NCBI RefSeq assembly: GCF_014673495.1
Contig: NZ_CP051006.1
Span: 4,650,001 to 4,714,000, forward strand
DNA length: 64,000 bases
Reading direction: 5' to 3'
DNA from: Streptomyces griseofuscus
GTDB lineage: Bacteria; Actinomycetota; Actinomycetes; Streptomycetales; Streptomycetaceae
Below are positions 25,284-33,809 of the stretch, in pieces (within the stretch, counting starts at the first letter, position 1; every line of letters starts with the position of its first letter). The notes under the pieces are model-generated. The model searched no databases. It saw nothing but the letters and a program-made list of their open reading frames with translations, and was not told the origin of the DNA. A program made the translations under genes and the position numbers.

Positions 25284-25493
25284 CGAGCCTCCAGATGCAG
25301 GGGTGCGTACAAGACGCCTGTGAGTCTCATGCCCGGTATCACCGTTGTTGGGGCCATTTGCGCGCGGGATCACCCACGTGGTTCCTACGAGTCGCGGGCT
25401 TACGGCCAGCGGCACAGGATCAAGAAGCGCTGACGTCGCGTCACGGCGGTGACCGGCGCACCCGAGATCCCCCGCCAAGGAGATGTCCGCACC

Positions 25494-26582
25494 ATGACCA
25501 CCACCTCTGAACGTCTGTCAGAAGCACCGGCGCGCGACGCGTCGAAGCGTGTCTCCCAGTCCGTGTTCGACGGCTCGCGGCTCCGGGTCGTTCTGCTGGT
25601 CGACGTCTTCGACGGCGCGCAGCAGCAGTTCCTGGAGGCGTACGAGCAGCTCTGCAACCAGGTTGCGTCGGTTCCCGGCCATGTCAGCGACCAACTCTGC
25701 CAGTCCATCGAGAATCCATCCCAATGGCTCATCACCAGCGAGTGGGAGAGCGCCCCGCCGTTCCTCACCTGGGTGAACAGCGAGGAGCACGTGCGGATGG
25801 TGGAGCCGCTGCACTCCTGCGTGCGCAACACCCGCTCGCTGCGCTTCCACATCGTCCGCGAGACGGGCCGCGCCTACGAGACCGACGCGCCCGCCCGGGG
25901 CCGGCTCCAGACGGAGGTGCGCATCGGTGACGGAGTGATCCGGCACGCGCTGACCTTCACCGTGAAGCCGGGCACCGAGGACAAGGTGGCCAAGCTGCTC
26001 GGGGACTACGCGGCGCCCGAGCCGCGGGTGGACGACTCCACGCGGCTTCTGCGCACCTCGCTGTTCATGCACGGCAACCGGGTGGTGCGTGCCATCGAGG
26101 TGCGCGGCGATCTGCTGGCCGCCCTGCGCCATGTCTCGCGCTCGCCCGAGGTGCGGGCCGTGGAGGAGGCCATCAACCCTTATCTGGAGCAGGACCGGGA
26201 CCTGAACGACCAGGAGTCGGCCCGGCTGTTCTTCACCCGGGCGGCGCTGCCCGCCGTGCACCACGTGATGGCGGACGACCGGCCCGAGGGCACCCGGCGG
26301 GCCCTGTACTACCCGGCCAAGGCGGGCCGCGGGATGAAGCTCGCGGAGCTGCTCGCCAAGGCGGACTCGGCGGCCGCCGACGACCCGTCGAGCCAGGTGC
26401 TGCGCAGCACGGTCTTCGAGCGCGAGGACGTCGTGGTGCGGCTGGTGGACCTCGCCGCCCAGGACGCGGACGTGGACCCGCTGCCCCGGGACCCCGCGCA
26501 GGCCGCCGAGCTGCGTGAGCTGCTGGCCGGCGAGACCGCCCGTATGGAGCTGGTCACCGACCGCCGCTCGCCGGAGGTCTGA
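25494..26582 (+). CDS. SchA/CurD-like protein (WhiE ORFI type)
   Basis: The 362-aa protein has an N-terminal SchA/CurD domain (RVVLLVDVFDGAQQQFLEAYEQLCNQVASVPGHVSDQLCQSIENPSQWLITSEWESAPPFLTWVNSEEHV) and further ABM-like repeats, about 165-255 and 260-345 (HALTFTVKPGTEDKVAKLLGDY; RALYYPAKAGRGMKLAELLAKAD). Homologues open nearly every spore-pigment cluster. Their role is unproved, with proposals of an oxygenase or structural function. It begins the rightward operon. AAGGAG lies about 9 nt before the ATG. The 210-nt divergent gap to the hydroxylase must hold both promoters. Confidence 0.9.
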   Translation: MTTTSERLSEAPARDASKRVSQSVFDGSRLRVVLLVDVFDGAQQQFLEAYEQLCNQVASVPGHVSDQLCQSIENPSQWLITSEWESAPPFLTWVNSEEHVRMVEPLHSCVRNTRSLRFHIVRETGRAYETDAPARGRLQTEVRIGDGVIRHALTFTVKPGTEDKVAKLLGDYAAPEPRVDDSTRLLRTSLFMHGNRVVRAIEVRGDLLAALRHVSRSPEVRAVEEAINPYLEQDRDLNDQESARLFFTRAALPAVHHVMADDRPEGTRRALYYPAKAGRGMKLAELLAKADSAAADDPSSQVLRSTVFEREDVVVRLVDLAAQDADVDPLPRDPAQAAELRELLAGETARMELVTDRRSPEV

Positions 26583-26644
26583 GCGGTCCGTCCGCTCCCG
26601 GGAGCCACACCCAGAAGCCCGATCACATCCACCGGAGGAACGTC

Positions 26645-27103
26645 GTGATCAAACCCCGTCCGAGAATCGTGGATCTCAGCGAGACCGAGCCCAACACCCG
26701 GCGCGGCGGTGATCTGCGCGCCATGCTCACCCCGGCCACGGTCGGTTCCACCAGCGGCTTCATGGGTGTGGCCATCGTGCAGCCCGGCGACCGCATCGGT
26801 GAGCACTACCACCCCTACTCCGAGGAGTTCGTCTACGTCGTCTGCGGTGAGCTGGAGGTCGACCTGGACGGCGAGCCGCACGTACTGCGCCCGGAGCAGG
26901 GCCTGATGATCCCCATCGACATGCGCCACCGGTTCCGCAACGTCGGCAAGGTGGAGGCCCGGATGGTCTTCCACCTCGGCCCGCTGGCGCCCCGTCCGCA
27001 GCTCGGGCACGTCGACACCGAGGAGACGTCGGTGATCGGCGCGGCCGCGGTGCTGACCGAGCCGGCCGGGGCGGGCGCCGACGGCGGAGGGGTCAGGTCA
27101 TGA
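26645..27103 (+). CDS. Cupin-domain protein (WhiE ORFII type)
   Basis: The 152-aa small cupin has the two motifs GDRIGEHYHPYSEEFVYVVCGELEVDLDG and GLMIPIDMRHRFRNVG, with His/His/Glu/His metal-ligand candidates intact. In whiE-type clusters it is thought to act as a monooxygenase or cyclase on the poly-ketone chain, but this is not firmly established. GTG start at 26645 after GGAGGA. The last codons overlap the ketosynthase start by 4 nt (ATGA), so it is coupled to the minimal PKS. Confidence 0.88.
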   Translation: MIKPRPRIVDLSETEPNTRRGGDLRAMLTPATVGSTSGFMGVAIVQPGDRIGEHYHPYSEEFVYVVCGELEVDLDGEPHVLRPEQGLMIPIDMRHRFRNVGKVEARMVFHLGPLAPRPQLGHVDTEETSVIGAAAVLTEPAGAGADGGGVRS

Positions 27104-28359
27104 CCCGGCGCGTGGCGGTCACCGGCATAGGCATCGTCGCCCCGGGCGGCATCGGCGCCCCCGCGTTCTGGGATCTGCTCGCGCACGGCCGGACCGCGAC
27201 GCGGGGCATCACCTTCTTCGACCCCTCCCAGCTGCGCTCGCGGATCGCCGCCGAGTGCGACTTCGACCCGGCGGCGCACGGCCTGGACGCCGAGCAGGTG
27301 GAACGGGCGGACCGCTACATCCAGTTCGCGCTGGTCGCGGGCGACGAGGCGGTCCGCGACTCCGGGCTCGACCTGGCGCGGGAGGACCCCTGGCGGATCG
27401 CGGTGTCGGTGGGCACCGCGGTCGGCGGCACCACCCGTCTGGAGAACGACTACGTGCTGGTCAGCCATGGCGGCGAGCGCTGGGACGTGGACCACGAGCG
27501 GGCGCGGCCCCAGCTGCACCGGGCGTTCTCCCCGAGCACCGCTGCCTCCGCCGTGGCGGAACGATTCGGCGCCCAGGGTCCGGTGCAGACCGTCTCCACC
27601 GGCTGCACCTCGGGCCTGGACGCCGTCGGATACGCCTTCCACACCGTCCAGGAGGGCCGGGCCGACATCTGCATAGCCGGTGCGTCGGACTCGCCCATAT
27701 CCCCCATCACCATGGCGTGCTTCGACGCGATCAAGGCCACGTCGCCGAACAACGACGACCCCGCGCACGCCTCCAAGCCCTTCGACAACAACCGTGACGG
27801 CTTCGTCATGGGCGAGGGCGGCGCGGTGCTCGTCCTGGAGGAGCTGGAGCACGCACGGGCCCGCGGCGCGCACGTCTACTGCGAGTTCGGCGGCTACGCG
27901 ACCTTCGGCAACGCCTACCACATGACCGGTCTGACCAAGGAGGGCCTGGAGATGGCGCGGGCCATCTCGACCGCCCTCGACCAGGCCCGGCTCGACCCCA
28001 CGGCGATCGACTACGTCAACGCGCACGGCTCCGGCACCCGGCAGAACGACCGCCATGAGACGGCGGCCGTCAAGCGGGCGCTCGGGCAGCACGCCTACGA
28101 CACCCCGATGAGCTCCATCAAATCCATGGTGGGCCACTCCCTCGGGGCGATCGGCGCCATCGAACTGGTCGCCTGCGTGCTGGCCCTGGCCGAGCAGGCC
28201 GTACCGCCGACCGCGAACTACGAGACCCCCGACCCCGAGTGCGACCTCGACTACGTGCCGCGTACCGCCCGCGAGCGGAAGCTGACCAGCGTGCTCTCCG
28301 TGGGCAGCGGGTTCGGCGGCTTCCAGTCCGCGGTGATCCTGACCCGGCCGAGGGAGTGA
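27100..28359 (+). CDS. Type II PKS ketosynthase alpha (WhiE ORFIII type)
   Basis: The 419-aa beta-ketoacyl synthase has nucleophile C169 (VSTGCTSGLDAVG), catalytic His in YVNAHGSGTRQND and MVGHSLGAIGAIE, and a C-terminal VLSVGSGFGGFQSAVI. It condenses malonyl units on the ACP together with the chain-length factor encoded 7 nt downstream, making a long poly-beta-ketone (about dodecaketide in spore-pigment systems). The order cupin-KS-CLF-ACP-ARO-CYC marks the WhiE family rather than an anthracycline cluster. Confidence 0.95.
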   Translation: MTRRVAVTGIGIVAPGGIGAPAFWDLLAHGRTATRGITFFDPSQLRSRIAAECDFDPAAHGLDAEQVERADRYIQFALVAGDEAVRDSGLDLAREDPWRIAVSVGTAVGGTTRLENDYVLVSHGGERWDVDHERARPQLHRAFSPSTAASAVAERFGAQGPVQTVSTGCTSGLDAVGYAFHTVQEGRADICIAGASDSPISPITMACFDAIKATSPNNDDPAHASKPFDNNRDGFVMGEGGAVLVLEELEHARARGAHVYCEFGGYATFGNAYHMTGLTKEGLEMARAISTALDQARLDPTAIDYVNAHGSGTRQNDRHETAAVKRALGQHAYDTPMSSIKSMVGHSLGAIGAIELVACVLALAEQAVPPTANYETPDPECDLDYVPRTARERKLTSVLSVGSGFGGFQSAVILTRPRE

Positions 28360-28366
28360 GGACGAG

Positions 28367-29611
28367 ATGAGCGAACCCCAGGACCGGCGCGCGGCCGTCA
28401 CCGGCATCGGCGTGGTCGCGCCCAACGGCATCAGCACCGACACCTTCTGGAAGGCCACCCACGAGGGACTCAGCGTCCTGGACCGGGTGACCCGCGAGGG
28501 GTGTGAGCGCCTGCCGCTGAAGGTGGCCGGCGAGGTCCGCGCCTTCGACGCGGCGGACACCATCGAGGAGCGGTTCCTCGTCCAGACCGACCGCTTCACC
28601 CACTACGCCATGGCCGCGGCCGACTTCGCGCTCACCGACGCCCGGCTCGGCCAGGCCGACACCGACCAGTCGCCGTACTCCATCGGCGTGGTCACCGCCG
28701 CGGGCTCCGGCGGCGGCGAGTTCGGCCAGCGCGAGCTCCAGCGGCTGTGGGGCAAGGGCAGCCGGTTCGTGGGGCCGTACCAGTCCATCGCCTGGTTCTA
28801 CGCCGCGAGCACCGGCCAGGTCTCCATCCGCCGCGGCTTCAAGGGCCCCTGCTCGGTCGTCGCCTCCGACGAGGCCGGCGGTCTGGACGCCCTCGCGCAC
28901 GCGGCCCGCGCGGTGCGGCGCGGCACCGACGCGATCGTGGCCGGCTCCACCGAGGCGCCGCTCGCGCCGTACTCGGTGGTCTGCCAGCTCGGCTACGAGG
29001 AGCTGAGCCGCGAGAGCGAACCGGGTCGCGCCTACCGGCCGTTCACGAAGGACGCGTGCGGGTTCGTGCCCGCCGAGGGCGGCGCGATGCTCGTGGTGGA
29101 GGCCGCCGACGCCGCCCGGGCGCGCGGCGCCGACATCCGGGCCTACGTCGCCGGGCACGCGGCGACCTTCACCGGCGCCTCCCGCTGGGCGGAGTCCCGC
29201 GCGGGTCTCGCCCAGGCCATCCGGCAGGCGCTGGCCGAGGCCGCGTGCGCGCCCGAGGAGGTCGACGTCGTCTTCGCCGACGCCCTCGGGGTGCCGGCGG
29301 CCGACCGGGCCGAGGCGCTGGCCATCGCCGACGCCCTCGGTGCCCACGGCACCCGGGTGCCGGTCACCGCGCCCAAGACCGGCACGGGCCGCGGCTACTG
29401 CGCGGCCCCCGTGCTGGACAGCGCGGCGGCCGTGCTCGCGATGGAGCACGGACTGATCCCGCCGACCCCCAACGTCCACGACATCTGCCACGACCTCGAC
29501 CTCGTCACCGGCCGCGCCCGGGTCGCCGAACCGCGCACCGCGCTGGTCCTCAGCCGGGGCCTCATGGGGTCGAACTCGGCGCTGGTGCTGCGGCACCCCA
29601 GCGCGCGGTGA
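28367..29611 (+). CDS. Type II PKS chain-length factor (KS beta, WhiE ORFIV type)
   Basis: The 414-aa protein is homologous to the ketosynthase but lacks the nucleophilic Cys. The equivalent residue is E169 (VVASDEAGGLDALA) at the same residue number as C169 of the KS. Most aromatic-PKS CLFs have Gln there, so Glu is notable. The downstream His of the HGSGT motif is also gone (VFADALGVPAADR). It pairs with KS alpha to set chain length and generate the primer by decarboxylation. The start is 7 nt after the KS stop. Confidence 0.93.
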   Translation: MSEPQDRRAAVTGIGVVAPNGISTDTFWKATHEGLSVLDRVTREGCERLPLKVAGEVRAFDAADTIEERFLVQTDRFTHYAMAAADFALTDARLGQADTDQSPYSIGVVTAAGSGGGEFGQRELQRLWGKGSRFVGPYQSIAWFYAASTGQVSIRRGFKGPCSVVASDEAGGLDALAHAARAVRRGTDAIVAGSTEAPLAPYSVVCQLGYEELSRESEPGRAYRPFTKDACGFVPAEGGAMLVVEAADAARARGADIRAYVAGHAATFTGASRWAESRAGLAQAIRQALAEAACAPEEVDVVFADALGVPAADRAEALAIADALGAHGTRVPVTAPKTGTGRGYCAAPVLDSAAAVLAMEHGLIPPTPNVHDICHDLDLVTGRARVAEPRTALVLSRGLMGSNSALVLRHPSAR

Positions 29612-29630
29612 ACAGCAAAGGAGGAGAGCA

Positions 29631-29885
29631 ATGTCCAAGATCACCGTCGAAGAACTCGCAGCCCTCATGAAGAAGGCGGCCGGGGTCACCGTCAGCCCCC
29701 AGCAGCTCAACGACAAGCCGGACACCGGCTTCGACGACCTCGGCGTCGACTCGCTCGGCCTGCTCGGCATCGTCGGCGAGCTGGAGAACGAGCACGGCAC
29801 CCCGATGCCGGTGGACGCCGAGCGCTGCAAGACCCCTCAGCAGTTCCTCAACCTCGTCAACAACACGCTGATGGCAGGAGCCTGA
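29631..29885 (+). CDS. Acyl carrier protein of the pigment PKS (WhiE ORFV type)
   Basis: The 84-aa ACP has phosphopantetheine attachment Ser41 in GFDDLGVDSLGLLGIVGELENEHG. It carries the growing polyketide between KS/CLF and cyclases. It is preceded by AAAGGAGGAG at normal spacing, one of the strongest ribosome-binding sites in the operon, consistent with high ACP demand. The next gene begins 1 nt after the stop. Confidence 0.95.
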   Translation: MSKITVEELAALMKKAAGVTVSPQQLNDKPDTGFDDLGVDSLGLLGIVGELENEHGTPMPVDAERCKTPQQFLNLVNNTLMAGA

Positions 29886-29886
29886 C

Positions 29887-30366
29887 ATGGCAGGACACAC
29901 CCAGAACGAGATCACCGTCGCGGCCCCGCTCGACCTGGTCTGGGACATGACCAACGACCTGGAGCGCTGGCCCCAGCTCTTCAGCGAGTACGCGGCCGTC
30001 GAGGTGCTCAAGCGTGAGGGCGAGAAGACCACCTTCCGGCTCACCATGCACCCGGACGAGAACGGCACCGTCTGGAGCTGGGTCTCCGAGCGCGAGCCCG
30101 ACCGCGCCACCCGCACCGTCAAGGCGCGCCGGGTGGAGACCGGTCCGTTCGCCCACATGGACATCCACTGGGCCTACGAGGAGGTCCCGGCCGGCACCCG
30201 CATGGTGTGGACGCAGGACTTCGCGATGAAGCCGGAGGCCCCGGTCGACGACGACTGGATGACCGACAACATCAACAAGAACTCCAAGGTCCAGATGGCC
30301 CTGATCCGCGACAAGATCGAGAAGGCCGCCGCCGGACACCGGCCCGCGCCGGCGCTCGCCGACTGA
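29887..30366 (+). CDS. Aromatase/cyclase, SRPBCC fold (WhiE ORFVI type)
   Basis: The 159-aa single-domain polyketide cyclase/aromatase begins AGHTQNEITVAAPLDLVWDMTNDLERWPQLFSEYAAVEVLKREGE and ends with PVDDDWMTDNINKNSKVQMALIRDKIEKAA. The fold is the START/helix-grip type (TcmN and WhiE-VI relatives). It should direct first-ring cyclisation and dehydration of the ACP-bound chain. The 1-nt gap from the ACP gene suggests coupled translation. Confidence 0.93.
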   Translation: MAGHTQNEITVAAPLDLVWDMTNDLERWPQLFSEYAAVEVLKREGEKTTFRLTMHPDENGTVWSWVSEREPDRATRTVKARRVETGPFAHMDIHWAYEEVPAGTRMVWTQDFAMKPEAPVDDDWMTDNINKNSKVQMALIRDKIEKAAAGHRPAPALAD

Positions 30367-30396
30367 GCGCCACCGCACCGGAAGGGAGGCACCACC

Positions 30397-30720
30397 GTGC
30401 ACCAGGCCCTGATCGTCGCCCGGATGGCCCCGGGCTCGGCCCCCGACATCGCGAAGATCTTCGAGGAGTCCGACCGGGGGGAGCTGCCCCACCTCGTGGG
30501 CGTCACCCGGCGCAGCCTCTTCCAGTTCGGCGATGTGTACATGCACCTCATCGAGTCCGAGCGCGAACCGGGCCCGGCCATCGCCAAGGTCACCGAACAC
30601 CCCGAGTTCCGGGACGTCAGCGAACGGCTGACGGCATACGTCAGCGCGTACGACCCGGAGACCTGGCGCTCCCCCAAGGACGCGATGGCGCGTCGCTTCT
30701 ACCTCTGGGAGCGCTCCTGA
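30397..30720 (+). CDS. TcmI-family polyketide cyclase (WhiE ORFVII type)
   Basis: The 107-aa ferredoxin-like cyclase begins HQALIVARMAPGSAPDIAKIFEESDRGELPHLVGVTRRSLFQFGDVYMHLIESE and ends DAMARRFYLWERS, the compact TcmI family. It probably closes later rings of the pentacyclic pigment skeleton. It is the last gene of the rightward operon, starting with GTG after GGAAGGGAGG. A very stable terminator lies 25 nt after the stop and separates it from a convergent methyltransferase. Confidence 0.93.
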   Translation: MHQALIVARMAPGSAPDIAKIFEESDRGELPHLVGVTRRSLFQFGDVYMHLIESEREPGPAIAKVTEHPEFRDVSERLTAYVSAYDPETWRSPKDAMARRFYLWERS

Positions 30721-30744
30721 TACGCCCGTTCGCGGCACAGGAAA

Positions 30745-30786
30745 GCCGGTCGCCGGGCCCGTGGTGCAGCGGGCCCGGCGACCGGC
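30745..30786. terminator. Bidirectional terminator closing the pigment operon
   Basis: A perfect 17-bp stem (GCCGGTCGCCGGGCCCG, 30745-30761; CGGGCCCGGCGACCGGC, 30770-30786) with an 8-nt loop lies between the ORFVII stop (30720) and the convergent methyltransferase stop (30808). Confidence 0.9.
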
Positions 30787-30807
30787 GTTCCGGTACGGCC
30801 TCGCCGG

Positions 30808-31872
30808 TCAGGCGCCCACCCGGCACTCGAACGCGTGCAGGTACGGGTTCACCGGCCGGACGGTGTCCACGGTGAGCCCCGCCGCGGTGAGCCGGCTCAC
30901 CATGCTGTCGGTGGTGTGCTTGGCGCCGCCGACGTTGAGGAGCAGCAGCAGGTCCATCGCGGTGCTGAAGCGCATCGACGGGGTGTCGTCGACCAGGTTC
31001 TCGATGACGATCACCCGGGTGCCGGGCCCGCCCGCCTGGACGACGTTGTGCAGCAGCCGGGCCGTGCTCTCGTCGTCCCACTCCAGGATGTTCTTGATGA
31101 TGTAGACGTCGGCCTTGACCGGGATCGCCTCGCGGACGTCGCCCGGCACGATCTGCGCGCGGCCGGCCAGGTCGCCGCCCTCGCGCAGCCTCGGCAGCGC
31201 GTTCTCCACCACCCGGGGCAGGTCCAGCAGACTGCCGTGCATCTGCGGGTACTTGTCCAGCAGGCAGGCCACCACATGGCCCTGGCCGCCGCCGAGGTCG
31301 GCGACGGACGCGGACCCCGACAGGTCGAGCAGGGCCGCGACCTCCCGCGCCGACTGCTCGCTGGAGCGGGTCATCGCCTGGTTGAAGACGTCCGCCGACT
31401 CGGGCGCGTCCTCGTTCAGATAGGTGAAGAACTCCTTGCCGAACAGGCCCTCCACCACGTTGCGGCCGCTGCGCACCGCCTCGTCCAGCTTGGGCCAGGC
31501 GGCCCAGGTCCAGGGCTCGGTGCACCACAGCGCGATGGCGCGCAGGCTGTTCGGGTCGTCCTCGCGCAGCAGCCGGGACATGTCGGTGTGCGCGAAGGTG
31601 CCGTCGGGCCGCTCGGTGAAGACGCCGTAGCAGGCCAGGGCCCGCAGCATGCGGCACAGCGGCTTGGGTTCGGTGGCCACCTTGGCCGCGAGGGCCTCGG
31701 CGCTCTGCGGGGTGTCCCCGAGGGCGTCCGGCACACCGAGGCGGGCGGCGGCCCGTACGGCGGCGGACAGGGCCGCCCCGAAGACGAGTTCGCGCAGCCG
31801 CATCGGCGGGGGCGGGGCGGTCGGGGCCTGGGCGGTGGCCCGGTTCGGCGGTGCCGTCTCAGCGGTGGTCAT
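30808..31872 (-). CDS. SAM-dependent O-methyltransferase, probable pigment tailoring
   Basis: The 354-aa class I O-methyltransferase of the TcmO/DnrK/hydroxyindole type has a winged-helix dimerisation domain (residues 25-115) and a SAM motif VADLGGGQGHVVACLLDKYP. Acceptor-domain segments GDVREAIPVKADVYIIKNILEWDDE (catalytic region) and DLLLLLNVGGAKHTTDSM follow. It lies convergent to the whiE-type operon and is an additional tailoring gene not in the S. coelicolor whiE set as I recall it. Start at 31872 (MTTAETAPPNRATAQ), with GGAAGG upstream. Confidence 0.87.
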   Translation of the reverse strand: MTTAETAPPNRATAQAPTAPPPPMRLRELVFGAALSAAVRAAARLGVPDALGDTPQSAEALAAKVATEPKPLCRMLRALACYGVFTERPDGTFAHTDMSRLLREDDPNSLRAIALWCTEPWTWAAWPKLDEAVRSGRNVVEGLFGKEFFTYLNEDAPESADVFNQAMTRSSEQSAREVAALLDLSGSASVADLGGGQGHVVACLLDKYPQMHGSLLDLPRVVENALPRLREGGDLAGRAQIVPGDVREAIPVKADVYIIKNILEWDDESTARLLHNVVQAGGPGTRVIVIENLVDDTPSMRFSTAMDLLLLLNVGGAKHTTDSMVSRLTAAGLTVDTVRPVNPYLHAFECRVGA

Positions 31873-31945
31873 CTGCCGCCTTCCTTCGTTCTCGGCGTGC
31901 GTCGGTCCAGCGGGTGGTGGTCGGGCGGATCGGTGGCCGGGCGGG

Positions 31946-33046
31946 TCAGCACAGGCCGGCGGGCTTGGAGGCCCGGCAGGCGTTGTGGTCGAAGGTGTTG
32001 CCGATGCCCTTGGTCTCGGTGTCGACCAGGTCCGCGGGTCCGTTGCCGGCCAGCGCGTTGCCACTGACGCGGTTCTTGTCGTTGGTGACGCCCACGAAGC
32101 TCTTGAACAGCACGATGCCGCCGGACAGCGGGGAGTCGCCCGAGTTGTCGGTGACCCGGTTGCCGTCCACCACGGTCTTCTCCACGCCGGTCAGCACGAT
32201 GCCGGAGCCCTGGATGGCGGGCAGCCGGTCGGTCTTGGGGCAGGACTTGTTGTTCTCGGTGACGTCGTTGAAGGCGACCTCCAGGTCGCCGGCCTTGGGC
32301 TTGTTCTCGTCGCCGACGACGAACACACCGGCGCAGTTGCCCGCGATGTAGTTCTCGGCCACCGAGAGGTTGCGCAGCCGCCGCACGGTGACACCGATGC
32401 GGTTGCCCTCCAGCCGGTTGTGGTCGATCACCGTCCGCCGGGTGTCGAGGGCGCCGGCCTCCTCGGTGATGGTGTTGGCGAGGAAGACGCCCGCGTCGCC
32501 GTTGCCCTGCGCGTAGTTGTCCATGATGTGCCCGTGCACGGAACGCTCCTGGGCGATGCCCCACACGGCGTTCTTCACGGCCTGGACACCCCGTACGGTC
32601 ATGGTGTCGGTCGCCATGCCGAACACCCCGGCGCGGCTGAAGCCGGTCACCTTCAGATCGGCGACGGTGACGCCCTCGACGTTCGTCGTCTTGGTGCCGA
32701 TCACACAGATGCCGTTGCCGCCCTCGGCGCAGCTCTTGGTGGCCTTGGTGTTCTTGCCGGGGGCCGCACCCGTCGACTTGGCGGCGGGCTCGATCACCGT
32801 GTTCGCGCCGGTCCCGCGCAGGGTGACGCGGGGCGTGCCGATGGTGACGCTCTCCTTGTAGACGCCGGGGAGCACGAGCACGGTGTCGCCGGGCCGCGCG
32901 CTGTTCACGGCCTTCTGGATCGATTCACCCTGGTGGACCACGAGGGTCTGATGGAGGGCGGCCGCGGGGGAGGCGCCCAGACCGATTCCCGAACCGACGA
33001 GTGCCGCGACGGCACTCGCGGCATAAGCCATGTGACATCTCTTCAT
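31946..33046 (-). CDS. Secreted right-handed parallel beta-helix protein
   Basis: The 366-aa protein has a signal peptide (MKRCHMAYAASAVAALVGSGIGLGASPAAA) and then a pectate-lyase/NosD-like beta-helix: IQKAVNSARPGDTVLVLPGVYKESVTI, VTLRGTGANTVIEP, and repeated rungs with VTVADLKVTGFSRAGVFG and NRLEGNRIGVTVRRL. Asn ladders (N-n-F/V-n-G) are visible throughout. It ends in a CRASKPAGLC cysteine pair. Such proteins bind or cleave polysaccharides or serve as surface adhesins; no catalytic set was recognised. It lies upstream of the methyltransferase on the same strand with a 73-nt gap, so pigment involvement is possible but not shown. Confidence 0.8.
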   Translation of the reverse strand: MKRCHMAYAASAVAALVGSGIGLGASPAAALHQTLVVHQGESIQKAVNSARPGDTVLVLPGVYKESVTIGTPRVTLRGTGANTVIEPAAKSTGAAPGKNTKATKSCAEGGNGICVIGTKTTNVEGVTVADLKVTGFSRAGVFGMATDTMTVRGVQAVKNAVWGIAQERSVHGHIMDNYAQGNGDAGVFLANTITEEAGALDTRRTVIDHNRLEGNRIGVTVRRLRNLSVAENYIAGNCAGVFVVGDENKPKAGDLEVAFNDVTENNKSCPKTDRLPAIQGSGIVLTGVEKTVVDGNRVTDNSGDSPLSGGIVLFKSFVGVTNDKNRVSGNALAGNGPADLVDTETKGIGNTFDHNACRASKPAGLC

Positions 33047-33121
33047 ACCGGGTACGTTATGACCGAATAATCCGTAGATGTGTGGATAGGCCAATCGGCG
33101 GCGTGTCCGCGCTCGGGGCCG

Positions 33122-33127
33122 CATACT
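33122..33127 (+). promoter_or_regulatory. -10 box of a probable leaderless transcript
   Basis: CATACT lies 6 nt before the GTG start of the rhomboid-like gene, with no ribosome-binding site between. Confidence 0.5.
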
Positions 33128-33133
33128 GGCGAC

Positions 33134-33799
33134 GTGACCCGGGTCAACCCCCTCCGCCGTGGACTCGGGGCGGTCGCGGGCTACGTCCGCAGCGCCCCGG
33201 GCACCTACGTCTGGCTGGCGGTCCTGTTCGTCACCACCGTCGCGGTGCACCACATGTCGCCCGGGTTCGAGCAGCACTTCCTGCGCCGCAGGTCCACCAA
33301 CATCCATGAGCTGTCCCGCACCCCGCTGCGGGTGCTGGTCACCAGCGCGATGTGGATCGACGGCGGGCGCTGGCTGCCGTACGCGTTCCTGTACACCGTC
33401 TTCCACGCCCCGGCCGAGCGCTGGCTCGGCACCGCCCGCTGGCTGCTGGTGTGCGTGGCGGCCCATGTGCTCGCGTCCCTGGTCAGCGAGGGCCTGCTGC
33501 TGAAGGCGATCCGGGACGGCATCGCGCCGCACTCGGCGGCCAACACCCTGGACATCGGCGTCAGTTACGCCCTGGCCGGGGTCGTCGGCGTCCTCACCTA
33601 CCGCATCGCGGCCCCCTGGCGCTACGCCTACCTCGCCGTCGCCGCCCTCGTCTTCGCGCTGCCCCTGACCGAGGCGCCCACCTTCACCGACATCGGACAT
33701 TTCCTCGCGCTGCTGATCGGTCTGGCCTGCTATCCGCTGACCAGAGGCCGCGGAAAAGCATGGAATCCGAAGGAGACACTGACCGCGCTCAGGGGTTAG
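33134..33799 (+). CDS. Rhomboid-like integral membrane protein
   Basis: The 221-aa protein has about six hydrophobic segments. A GVSYALAGVVGVLTYR segment could supply a rhomboid-type catalytic Ser, and DIGHFLALLIGLACYP a His. The loop WIDGGRWLPYAFLYTVFHAPAERWLGTARWL resembles the L1 region of rhomboid-like proteins. Whether it is a protease is open, since the GxSG core is not exact. GTG at 33134 is preferred over an in-frame ATG at 33080. It is followed 10 nt later by an oxidoreductase with its own -10 box. Confidence 0.72.
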   Translation: MTRVNPLRRGLGAVAGYVRSAPGTYVWLAVLFVTTVAVHHMSPGFEQHFLRRRSTNIHELSRTPLRVLVTSAMWIDGGRWLPYAFLYTVFHAPAERWLGTARWLLVCVAAHVLASLVSEGLLLKAIRDGIAPHSAANTLDIGVSYALAGVVGVLTYRIAAPWRYAYLAVAALVFALPLTEAPTFTDIGHFLALLIGLACYPLTRGRGKAWNPKETLTALRG

Positions 33800-33802
33800 G
33801 TT
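33797..33802 (+). promoter_or_regulatory. -10 box of a probable leaderless transcript
   Basis: TAGGTT lies 7 nt before the ATG of the FAD oxidoreductase, overlapping the stop codon of the rhomboid-like gene. Confidence 0.5.
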
Positions 33803-33809
33803 CCCGGCC

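Noticed and set aside
23643..31872. Anthracycline or other antibiotic type II PKS cluster
   Set aside because: Gene order and the SchA/CurD and cupin genes fit the spore-pigment (WhiE) family. There are no glycosylation, resistance or pathway-regulator genes.
31880..33130. Third copy of the tRNA-Thr 3' end to mark the right end of an integrated pigment cluster
   Set aside because: None was found by eye, and no integrase or excisionase gene is present, so an integrative element is not claimed.
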